Source: Paraspadella gotoi (taxonomy: Eukaryota; Chaetognatha). From it: a stretch of 64,000 bases of DNA. The notes under the pieces are model-generated. The model made no database searches and had not been told where the DNA came from. It saw nothing but the letters and a program-made list of their open reading frames with translations. The stretch covers positions 1,816,581 through 1,880,580 of the forward strand of contig JBJCIZ010000239.1 of NCBI GenBank assembly GCA_051294375.1, given 5' to 3'. This document shows, piece by piece, positions 22,192-31,881 of the stretch; the first letter of the stretch is position 1, and each line of letters begins with the position of its first letter. The position numbers and the translations under genes are program-made.

Positions 22192-24222
22192 TTTTTTTTC
22201 CTTTCTTCCTCAAAGTTTGTCTGTTTATAAGAATTTCTTTTTTTAAGCAACTGAAATTTTTTTGAGATCATGAAATATTACATAAAAAAAAAATTGTTTC
22301 CATGAAAAGTTGAAATATAATTTTTTGCTTTGTTTTCTAATAATAGACTAACTCTCGAGATAGAAAAAAAAATTTGCTCAAAAGAAATACCTCCCGAACA
22401 GGAAAAAAAAAAAACTTTCGAAAACAGATCTTGCCACTTGGAATGTATATGAGAATATTCGGAGAGACTAGTAAACGTACGAAAGTAGACTTTCACATCA
22501 CGAACGTGGGAAAGAGAGAGTGATAGAGAGACTAACGGTTTTAAGTTTAATTCAGTAAGGTGATAGCCAAATCATGAAGAATTAATACCCCAAAAAATAA
22601 ACTTCTACAAAAAAAGCAGGGGAAAGAGCGAGCAACGCTATCGATATATCGTACGCTGGAAGTACAAACTGGGTACAAAAAGAGGTATTTTACGTTTTTG
22701 TTTTTGTTTTTTTTTTTTTAAATTACAAAACTGGCGTTTTGCTCTGAAAGTTTAAAACTGATTCGTTAACTGGTTAAGGCTTATTCGTTAATAACAACTG
22801 GTTGAGCGATGATCCCACCACCACAACCCAGGGGTAAATAATTTCGTCGGCAAGCGACTAAACGTTGCATGGCAGCGAGTAATCGATTTGGATATGGCAA
22901 TATTGCAGTTCGCTTAATTTAATCACATTCGGCAGATACTGTTTTTTTTTTTTTGATTAACTAAATAATTTTTAAATCTCTCGAATAAAAAAAAAACAAT
23001 TACAGTTGCAAGGGGAACTAGCAAATTGCCATTTACAAATAAATAACTGGCATATCTAATACGTATTTGTTCAGAAAAAATAGATATCTTTCTAAGCTAA
23101 ACAAAAACAGTCCCGGCAACCATTCTTAATTTTATCCGTCACAAACGATCTAATTGATATAAGTGAAAACGCATACCTGTGACCCGAGCTGTAAGATGTA
23201 CAGCGCAAACAGTAGTGGTTGACTAACTATAGAAAATTCCAAACTTTAAAAATGTTTTGATTAAAGGGTGAAAAATTGTTTATTTCGTACTAAAATCACG
23301 TTGTGAATACGTAACGCAATCGACGATGATAAAAAGCCTTTTCTATAAAAAATACAGAGCGATTACAAATTAAGACATAGAGAGGCATAACAATGGGACT
23401 AGAAGAACCGCTGTCTGGATGTAGCAAGACTATTGGCTCAAAAGGCAGTAGAAAAAAAATAATTTGCTGTTAAAACCGATCAATCTATGTAACACTAAAA
23501 ACGACAACAATGTTAGCTCACTCTTAGACCATTTTGACAAGGTTAGTTAAGATCTCCAAAAAATAAAACACGTTCTACAAGAGTATTAGACGTCAACTAA
23601 GTCTATGGGTTAAAAGAAAAACAGACTAGTAAATACTTAGCACAAACCTTGTACAACTAAATGAGAAGAATTAAATCTGACTGTCGAGACGAGCTTCGCA
23701 AAAATATAGATATATATTTTTCAAAACTTCAGTTTTAAATTTGGTCTCAGGTAAACCAACCAGTGGCAACCACCCCCCACTCCCAAAAAAAGATTATTAA
23801 AAATTTATCAACACTTAATAGTAAGTCGGTGATTTACAAATAATAAAAAAGTAAAAAAAAAAACAAAGGCACTCACAAGCTTTAAAATAGCTCTTACTTG
23901 TGCCAATAAAAAAAGACCGTAACTTTAACGTGCCCCTCACCTTTCCTCAGTGAAATAGGGAAACTCGACGAAATACTTTGCTGAATTCGTTACACAACGT
24001 CTTGCACAAAATCACGAATGACGAATTTAAAAAAAAGGGAAAAAAAAAACAAACCCAAAAAACAATAAAAAACCTTGGGAGAAGATGAGGGGGTGAGCGT
24101 AGGGGAAAGATTAGAGCCAAACGCGAAGGTCCGGAATACTGCGGGGGTAATTTAAAAAATAAGGGAGGAACTTCCCCTCCTCCCTTTTTAACACAATTTT
24201 CCACCCCAGGGGCGCGCCGCGG
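22192..24222. other. 2-kb non-coding spacer
   Basis: Interval between the PSMA2 start and the RAB3 stop. AT-rich with frequent A/T homopolymers. No coding exon, RNA gene or clear repeat was recognised. Confidence 0.45.
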
Positions 24223-25151
24223 TCAGCAATTGCAGGCGCCGGCGCCGGTCTCCCCGCCGCCCATCCCCCCGTCGCCGTTGGTCAACCGTTGACCCTTGGG
24301 CTGCTGACCCAAGGGAATCCCACCGTTCGACTCCACGTTTTCGATGGATTCCGCCATCGTCTCGCAAATGATGTCGACGAGCCGCTCGAACACGACTGAA
24401 GGGAGCGGATATTGAACGTCAACTCTTAAGAGGTTACGGGTTATTGAGCAGATGGAAATTAACTGCCCGTTAAAACAGAAAATATTTAAATTTATTTCAC
24501 TTTGCCCAATGCCCAGGTTCGCCCCGCCGATAGATTTCTTTCCCACAGTTGAGACCCACTGGCTAATCAAGAAAGCCATAGTCTTATCATCACTTAGTTA
24601 ATAGTCTATCTCAAACACGGTAACTTCTCTACGGGACGGCCCTAACCCACCCCTGGGGGAGTAGCGACCCCTCAAGCCTAGTTCCAAGCCCAGGACCCCC
24701 GTTCCATTGCTGGACAGGGGGTTTAAGAATTTACCGAATACGGATAATAGTCTTAAACCTACTAAGCGCCTTATTTACACAATAATCTACCTTTAACGTT
24801 GATATTTTCCTTGGCCGACGTTTCAAAGAAATGGAGACCCAACTGGTCGGCCAGCATCTTGCCTCGTTCCGTGGAGACGACCCTCTCCTCCTCCATGTCG
24901 CACTTGTTGCCCACGAGTATCACCTTGATGGGGAAACAGATTTTCTACATCACCATCATTCATCAACAAAAGCAAAAAAAACTAACCTGAGCGTTGTCCC
25001 ATGAGTAAGTCTTGATCTGAGTGCACCAATCTTGAACGGCGCTGAAGCTCTCTTCGTTCGTAACGTCGTACATGAGGATGAATCCCATGGCTCCTCTGTA
25101 ATAAGCCGTCGTGATCGTGCGGTATCGCTCTTGACCCGCCGTGTCCCATAT
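24223..25151 (-). CDS. RAB3: Rab3-type small GTPase, C-terminal exons (5' exons missing)
   Basis: Three coding exons are seen: 25151-24987, 24923-24791 and 24395-24223, in phases 0 and 1. They encode the C-terminal 156 residues. The first begins inside switch II ([20 protein letters not shown]), followed by [14 protein letters not shown] and [15 protein letters not shown]. Next come the G4 motif [13 protein letters not shown] and the G5 motif [11 protein letters not shown], then [12 protein letters not shown]. The protein ends in ACNC, a CxC motif for double geranylgeranylation. The TYSWDNAQ and [12 protein letters not shown] strings are typical of Rab3, which controls regulated exocytosis. 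The P-loop and switch I exons, about 65-70 residues, were not found. A run of ten N at 25780-25789 lies in the expected direction, so assembly loss is likely. Confidence 0.85.
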
Positions 25152-25344
25152 CTTAAGGGAAGCGAGAGAAAGAGAATGAATAAAACGAGACTGATCCGAG
25201 TGGTGACTTCAGTTTCATTTTTAGGGTCATTACATCTAAACAGGAGATCACCAATTCGAAAAACGTTAAAAGTGTATTTTGAGTAAACAGTGTTTCAGAA
25301 ACATTTTGAACTAGTCATCGGAAAAAATTACTATTACTCAGCAC

Positions 25345-25640
25345 GTTGGTTGTTCTCGTCGTTTTAGTAGATTATGGCAACGGGAGGATAGCCTGTGATA
25401 CCCGGGGCGCGGGGTATCTCACCAACTGGCGTAGGGGCTGCGGACCCTCAGTGACCGCCTCCTGTCACTGGCAAGTTTATACCGGCACCGTCACATTTAA
25501 GCCAGAACCGGGATACCCAGGGATTGAACCCGGGACGCACGGATGGAATGAGATGATTTAGCCTGCTCAGTCATTGAGACGAGGCTGAGGACGGACAGCA
25601 GTGAGGCAGCTTTAAGTCTTGCTGCCACAAGATATTAATA
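25345..25640 (-). mobile_element. tRNA-derived SINE-like element
   Basis: On the minus strand a polymerase III A-box-like TGACTGAGCAGG (25562-25574) is followed about 35 bp later by a perfect B box GGTTCAATCCC (25520-25530), the spacing found in tRNA genes. The region is GC-richer than its surroundings and unrelated to nearby exons. It does not fold into a canonical tRNA that I could support, so a tRNA-derived retroposon is the better reading. The downstream body runs to about 25345. Confidence 0.5.
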
Positions 25641-25779
25641 TTTAAGCCAGTAAAGGCAGGCAAAAAAATGACATAATATCACCTCGGCTAAATAACAAGT
25701 TTCCAAATTAATGAGGCCGTATTTATCAAATTTACTGAAATATATGCAAATGAGATTTAGGAACTGATTCTCGCCTGCA

Positions 25780-25789
25780 NNNNNNNNNN
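25780..25789. other. assembly gap (10 N)
   Basis: Ten ambiguous bases between a SINE-like repeat and a T-rich run. The RAB3 5' exons are the likely missing content. Around it, 25641-26259 has no exon, only AT-rich sequence. Confidence 0.95.
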
Positions 25790-26259
25790 TTTTTTTTTGT
25801 TTGTTTTTGTTTCGATTCGTTTTATTATTAAGCAACGCCTTCGCTTCGAAATCGATTCCTAGTTTTCGATTTTCGAACGGAAATGGAGAAGTTGCGAGTT
25901 TCGGGGAAAAAAAAGAAAATTGAAGTGGAATACTGTTTTTTTTTTTTTTGGTCTGGAAGATAAATTTTCAAAAAAAACAAGTTCTTTCGATAAAGAGGAA
26001 CGAACAAAGCCGCTCTTACGGTTTTTACCGACTATAAATTCTTAACAAACATTTTTTTGTTTTAATCGAAGCGAAATTTAATTTTTTAAATCGGACAACG
26101 AATTAAAAAAAAAACTAATTCAAACTCGAGAGAGAGAATCAACGACTGAGGAAGATGTTCAAAGTCCTCGACGAAGAAAAAAGAACAACGGAACATCCCC
26201 CCCCCATCTCCCCAAAGTGAATCGTCGACGAGACACCCGTGGGGATTTTTGGGGGACGT

Positions 26260-26896
26260 TCAGAAGCTGGAGGGAAGGATGTTGTCCTTCTTGCCGAGCC
26301 GATTGAGGCAGTCGTCGGACTCGCCCATTCCGCGGATTTTGCCGCAGATGGCGTAGGTCTTGTTCTCCCCCGTCATGCGACCCGTTTTTTCGTCAACCTG
26401 GGCGATGTTGATCTGAGGAGAGAGAGAGAGGGAAAGGGAGAGAAAGAGACAAAGAAAGAGAGAGAGATATGAAAACTTGTCGCGTAGAATGAATGTTTTA
26501 TTTCAAATTTTGAGCTTTAAAGGCAACGAGAGAAAAATGTACCGACGTACTGGTACTGGTAAAAACTTATTCAAATTTGTTAGCATTAACGAACATTTCG
26601 TCATTCAGTCCTTAGAAGAAATTAAAATCTAAAGACAAAAACGTTAGTCATGCGCCAAAAAATAATGACCAATCTCACTTGAGATATTACTTTTTATCGT
26701 TTTAACTGTCAAATTGTTTCTTTTATTTCAGAAAAGAGAAAAAAAAATATTACTCGGCTACATTGTACTAGGGACTACGAACTCCACGGAATCTAACCTG
26801 GATGGAGGCGTGGTCCCCGGCCCCGATGATCCGATTGGAGGCGGAGCATTTGCGGGGAATGTAGAGGTCGACGTATTCACCGGCTTCGTTCTGCAT
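26260..26896 (-). CDS. RPS21: 40S ribosomal protein S21 (eS21)
   Basis: Two coding exons, 26896-26798 and 26412-26260, join in phase 0 to give 83 residues, exactly the length of human RPS21. The start [20 protein letters not shown] and then [13 protein letters not shown] are near identical to the family. Exon 2 gives [34 protein letters not shown] and a divergent C-terminus NILPSSF. The protein belongs to the small ribosomal subunit. The intron holds an AG-rich tract next to the acceptor. Confidence 0.97.
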
Positions 26897-28671
26897 CTTC
26901 GATTCTTGTCGTTGTTTTTCGAAAGTCTCGAGAAAGAGATTTCTTAGAAATTCGCTTTTTAACGAAAACAAAAAAAATCTAAAAATAGGAAGTCGAGGTA
27001 TCACAAAAAAAGATGAAAGGATTCAAAATAACCAAATCAAAAAAAGGGAAAACAATTTTTTTTGTTTTTTTTTTGGTTGGACGTTCGTGATTTTTTTTCT
27101 TTTTTGACAGTATAAGGAAAGAGATAAAACGATTTTCAAAGGATCACTACGGTGCGAAGACTTATTTTTTTAAATTTAAAAAGAAAGAGATAAATCGATT
27201 TTTAAAGGATCACTACGGTGCGAAGACTTATTTTTTTAAATTTATTCGTCCATCGCTATTTCGTGAAAATATGTGACAATTAGCAAGTATGTTTGTCTTT
27301 GGACCATTACAAACGGGTGAAAAAATGTTAAAAACTGGAAATGTGTGTCATTTGGTAAATGGGATTTCGATTTCTTTTTTTTTTTTTTTGAGGATCGTCG
27401 GGTGATTATTTCGAGTGCTATAAAATGCGCTAGATGCCGCTAAATACAGAATCTTTAATCTCTGGCAACTTTCACAATAAAGCCAACTAATACGTCGAGT
27501 GCATTCAAAGAAAAAAAAACTCGGTAGTACTGCTGATAAAAAAAGCTGCTCTTATAAGAGTATAATGCCAGGTTTCAATAAAAAGTAAATCGTATGCCTG
27601 GTGTGAAAAAATTAATCCACTTTTCTTAGTAAGGGAAAACTGTTTTTGATAATTAGATTTGGAACAAAGGGAACTATTTCTTGTTCTACGCTCGAAAAGG
27701 TGGGGAAAAATATCAAAACAAAAAAAATCATTCTCAATCAAGAGTAATAACAAACAAGACAGAGAGTTCGTAGTTAATCTAAAAAATAAAACGAGGAACT
27801 TTCCGTAGTTAACAATGTAAAATGATAACAAAATGGACTGGATGAAATTTTAGTTGAGGTGCGAAGGCAAACACGTGATGAGTGCAAAGATATGCGAGTT
27901 AAAAAAAAAGCGAGTATTTTTTGTTTTTAAAAACAAACTGTTTTTTTCTCTTTTCGAGAAGTTCATTTATATTTACGATAATAAACAACTCGATAGAGTT
28001 TTCAATGTATTAAATTGGCGTCATGGCTTGTTTTGTTAGGATGAAATCGTGAGAAAACACGGTATTGCAAATAACATGATTTCGGTGAATAAAGGAGAGA
28101 AGAAAAAAATGTAAGGGCGACTTAGAAATCACATGGTGAATTAAAACTCGGAGGGCGACTCCCGTCCCCTTCTCATTGTGCTCAAACAGCAAAAAAAAAA
28201 AGGTATTAAATGAAAAGAAAAACGGCAAATTTGCTTTTTGGAGAAGATTAAAAACGAAGATACCGAAGATGTTTAATTTTTAAAACAAACCGGTAATACC
28301 ACTGGAAATGCCGTCCTGATTAAGTTTAATTAAGTTTAATTGATAAAACAAACTTCGTTAAGCAAAACCCTTGAAGTTTACCAATAAATATTTCGTTTTC
28401 TCCGAATCGTAAAAATCATCCCTACCCAATATCTCTTTAGTCTTCTTTTAAAAATATAATACTATAGCTAAAAATCTAATTTAAAACTACGTATGTATAT
28501 TTCGGATAAATCAATGCTCATATTCCTACTCTTCTAAGGCGCGAGTTTGTAAAAAGAACCCCCCCCCAAAAAAAAAACCCCTCCCATCTAAATACTAACA
28601 TAAAAATCAAAACAAAAAACTAATCAAAAGTCTCTCTCTCTCTCTCTCTCCCCAAGCCCGCGTAGGCTCGA
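26897..28671. other. 1.8-kb non-coding spacer with a tandem duplication
   Basis: Interval between the RPS21 start and the ephrin stop. AT-rich, with a 60-bp tandem duplication listed separately and a short C-run/A-run near 28560. A (CT)n run lies at 28630-28650. No coding exon is recognised. Confidence 0.5.
27119..27244. repeat. two-copy direct tandem repeat
   Basis: A block of about 60 bp beginning AAGAGATAAA and containing GGATCACTACGGTGCGAAGA occurs at 27119-27178 and again at 27185-27244 with only a couple of differences. This indicates a recent local duplication. Confidence 0.9.
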
Positions 28672-29541
28672 TCACAACAACAAAAAAAAAAGAATCGCCA
28701 ACCCCGGCGCCGCGGCCGAAAACGGCGCGACGCCGGCGCCGGCGTTGACCATGGTCTGCTTCTCGCGCCCGACGGTGATGACCCTGAGTATCTTGGGGGA
28801 CGGATAGACTCTGCCGGGAGTCGGCGCCGGTCGAGTCACTTTGCCGGAAAAACGAAGATCGTCGTCGACGTCGTTTCCCGGGACGAAGACGTCGTCGTCG
28901 AAACGATCGAAGTCGGCGACGCTATTAACGGCGCTCCCGGCGCCATCTTCGACGCCGCCCTCGCCCCGGCAACAGACGCGCATGACGAGTTTCATGCCCC
29001 TCGATCGACAGACGCCGCCGTCGAGATTCCCGATCCCGTCGGCGCGACCGGTCGAGGTGGAAGTAAAGTAATAGTCCCTCCCGGCCTCGAACTGCAGACC
29101 CTTGGGCAGCGGAGAGTATTCGACGACGTTGATGGTGAAGGCGCTGTACTTGAAGGGCTGCTTGCAGTCGAAGATCCACTTGGTGTCCGGCTCCTCGAGC
29201 GGACCGCGGACGACGCAAGAGTCGAACTCGGCCCGGGTGACCCGGTAGAGAGTGAAGAAGCCCAACCGGTCGCTCTCGTCGAGCGGCTCGACGACGGGAT
29301 CCAAGAGAGGGCAGAGGATGTCGATGGAATCCCCGAACTTGACGTTTATCACAGGCGGGTGGAGGGAGTCGCCGAGGTGCGGGGAGAAGATGGGGTTGGA
29401 GACGTTCCAGTAGACGGGCGGCAGGTTGGGAAGAGGAACGGAGGAGGAGAGTAAATGCGCGAGCGTGAGAAGGAAGAGGAGGCGGGCGTGAGACAGAGGA
29501 CGATGAAGACGATGATGATGAGAGGCCAAGTGTAAAAACAT
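28672..29541 (-). CDS. ephrin, GPI-anchored type
   Basis: A single exon of 289 residues starts at the ATG at 29541; upstream in-frame sequence is Lys-rich and looks like 5' UTR. A signal peptide (LLFLLTLAHLLSSS, about 20-34) is followed by the ephrin ectodomain: VYWNVSNPIF, the strand VKFGDSIDILCP, FTLYRVTRAEFDSC, WIFDCKQPFKYSAFTINV, LPKGLQFEAGRDYYFTSTST and CRSRGMKLVMRVCC, keeping the conserved cysteines. A linker rich in Asp and Pro leads to a C-terminal hydrophobic tail (GLAILFFLLL) preceded by small residues. This fits a GPI signal and no cytoplasmic domain, as in ephrin-A. Ephrins bind Eph receptor tyrosine kinases on neighbouring cells. Coding without introns differs from vertebrate ephrins. 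Confidence 0.88.
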   Translation of the reverse strand: MFLHLASHHHRLHRPLSHARLLFLLTLAHLLSSSVPLPNLPPVYWNVSNPIFSPHLGDSLHPPVINVKFGDSIDILCPLLDPVVEPLDESDRLGFFTLYRVTRAEFDSCVVRGPLEEPDTKWIFDCKQPFKYSAFTINVVEYSPLPKGLQFEAGRDYYFTSTSTGRADGIGNLDGGVCRSRGMKLVMRVCCRGEGGVEDGAGSAVNSVADFDRFDDDVFVPGNDVDDDLRFSGKVTRPAPTPGRVYPSPKILRVITVGREKQTMVNAGAGVAPFSAAAPGLAILFFLLL

Positions 29542-30426
29542 TGTTTTTTTAATCTTTTCACCGTGAATTTGTTTCACTTCTTTTTTTTTATCTTTCTCTC
29601 TCGAGTCACGAGTCACGGTGGAATTATTGGTAACAACGTCAACGACTCCTTGCTTTTTCTTTTCATTTTTTTATTTTTCAATGAGAGGAAAATGAGAGGA
29701 ATGAAGAGAACGGAAGCAGAGCAGTTCCTTTACATTTTTTTTTAAATCAATTTTTATGAAATGAGTTTTCTGACGAGTTTCCCGCATACTTTGTAAAAAT
29801 TCTCGTTCCCCTAAAAAAGTTTGACTGAGGCGATAAAAGTTTATCATTCAGTTCGTTCATCTTTTCAATGCGGGCGATTTTCATTTGAGAAAAATAAAAT
29901 AAAAAGTTAAAAAACCTGTGAAAAAAAAAAAGATGACATCCTATAAATTTTGATAATAAGAGAAGGAGGCTTTTTCGCGCGCAGCCGAGATAACCGGGGA
30001 ACAGGAGAACAACAAAAAAAAAGTGACCACAACTATTTTTTTTTCCTTTATACAAACAGAAACGAGAAGGGAGGCCGGGGAGAGTCGTCTAACCGACAGA
30101 CCTCTCCGAAAGAGATTAAAAAGCCATGAAATAAAACTGACTTTTACAGTTATATTGAACTTTGTAAATTATCGTGTGTTAGACATATAAATAATAGATT
30201 AATCGTGTGAGACGAAATTCGGTAGTTTTGTTTTTTTTTGTTTTCGACAAAACTATATCTCAGAATATAACGGGGAAGGGAAAAGGGAGGGAGTGAGGGG
30301 ACGATGTCCTAAATATTGATAAAACACGAAACGGTATAATCTCCATGTTTTTTTTTTTTTTAATTCAAAGAATTACGCCGTTCGGATGAGACGAAAAAAA
30401 AAAAAGAAGAGAAACCAATACTTACC

Positions 30427-30530
30427 TCGTCCACGCTTCGCCACAATAAACGAGTGGAACCCCTTATCACGAGGGTTCACAATCCATCGATCCGTTACGA
30501 TCGTTCGGTCCCGCGAACCGGAAAGAAAAA
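30427..30530 (-). other. possible non-coding first exon of the ephrin gene
   Basis: A GC-richer block on the minus strand ends with a consensus donor (GACGAG followed by GTAAGTATT at 30426). It carries a very short upstream open frame, ATG GAT TGT GAA CCC TCG TGA, and no long frame. It lies about 0.9 kb upstream of the ephrin ATG, a likely place for a 5' UTR exon. Its 5' limit is a guess. Confidence 0.3.
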
Positions 30531-30802
30531 TAAACGTGCGTAACGAAAAACTAGAAATAAAAAATAATAATAAAAAAAAAAAAAACCAGAAAAAAACTTT
30601 TTCTCCATTTCCTGTCTCACGCACCAAAACTAAGAAAACGAATTCACCCATCGTTGGCAAAAATCTTTAGCCAAAAGGGGGAAGAAGGGTAAATTTCTCT
30701 CTACATCACTTAACAGTTAACATCGCGGGGGAAAAAAAGAAATACGAATCGAAACGAATTATAAAATGTGAGACGCCAAATATTAAAATACTATACAGAT
30801 TA

Positions 30803-31434
30803 CAGAAGGCTTCATATTATAAAATGTGGTACCCCTTTTTTGTGACCAGAACACGTTCCGATAAAACTATTGAATAGATTTTAATGAAATTTGGTATGAA
30901 CGATCCCTATGAGAATACAAATAGAAATATTGAGGCGAATTTCAATATTTGACCCCTGAGCCGAGATATGGGGCCCGGTAGGGGTCACTAATGGGGGCAA
31001 AAAATGGTCAAAATTTGTTTTTAATTTTTAATTTTGTTTGTTTTGAACAGTTGCCCAGACGTTTACTCTTCCACAAAAATGTATTTATTTCCACAAAAAT
31101 ATTAGTTTACCATAACTTTCAGCTTCATAAACATCAGCTGTTCAAGTCAGATTTTGAATAATTCTGAAAAATTTCAAACACCAATTAATTAGCAAAAAAT
31201 TTATTAGTTTTAGTTTTAAAAAATATTTTTATATGTTTAAAACATCGATGAACCTGATTCTACTAAATCCCTGTAACTCTTGTTAAAACTATTAAAATTC
31301 GCCTCGATAGTTCCATTTATATTGTCATTAGAACTCTAAATGTAAAATTTCATGAAATTCGATCTGGTAGATTGGTGGGAACAGATTCTGGTCACAAAAA
31401 AGGGGTACCACATTTTATAATATGAAGCCTTCTG
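30803..31434. mobile_element. foldback/MITE element, copy 1
   Basis: The ends are inverted repeats: CAGAAGGCTTCATATTATAA from 30803 and its reverse complement ending at 31434. They extend inward through GTGGTACCCC and TTGTGACCAGAA on both arms. Imperfect pairing continues for about 180 bp (for example the ATTGAGGCGAATTTCAATA block and its complement). TA dinucleotides flank both ends, as in Tc1/mariner-type insertions. There is no transposase frame. Copy 2 is at 48303-48744. Confidence 0.85.
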
Positions 31435-31810
31435 TATTGTGTAAGATATTTTAATTTTATGCATAGAAAATTTAAGTAAACATTCAAATTAAATTCCGAC
31501 CCTCGACTACTTTTAAAAACTTACAGCTTAAAAAACACCACCTGTCCACATTTTAAGACTCGTCTCAATCCTCTTAATTTAAAAAAAAAAAATGAGGTTC
31601 CACAGTTCTAGCGTCGATGCCTCTAACAGAAAAAAAAAAAGGAAATGGGCGATATGAACCCATAGGTCACATACCCGTTTCTTTTCCCCTTAGAACCCAT
31701 TCCCACACCCCGACAACGAAAAAAAAAGGGGGAAAAAAAGGGAAAAAACACGCAAAAAGAAAGAGCAATAAACACACACTCTCTTACGCACGGATCGTCG
31801 TCGTCCGTTC

Positions 31811-31811
31811 A

Positions 31812-31852
<41 letters not shown>

Positions 31853-31860
31853 CTCTCTCT
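31811..31860. repeat. (CT)n microsatellite
   Basis: About 25 CT units with minor interruption, just downstream (3') of the DCUN1D1 stop codon. Confidence 0.95.
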
Positions 31861-31881
31861 ATCATTCCCGCCCCCGTCCCT

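Larger units (their letters stand above)
29542..31881. other. 2.3-kb non-coding spacer with foldback element
   Basis: Interval between the ephrin start and the DCUN1D1 stop. It contains a possible ephrin 5' UTR exon, a foldback element and a (CT)n microsatellite, each listed separately. A small hairpin (GGAGAGTCG paired with CGAC and TCTCC) lies near 30078-30109. No coding exon is recognised. Confidence 0.5.

Noticed and set aside
24542-24561. Possible hAT transposon end (CAGTGGGTCTCAACTGTGGG on the minus strand) in a RAB3 intron
   Set aside because: It resembles hAT terminal repeats, but no matching opposite end or 8-bp target duplication could be found nearby.
30075-30110. Short hairpin considered as a small RNA gene
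   Set aside because: The stem is interrupted and about nine pairs long, with no conserved RNA motif. One sequence alone cannot support it.
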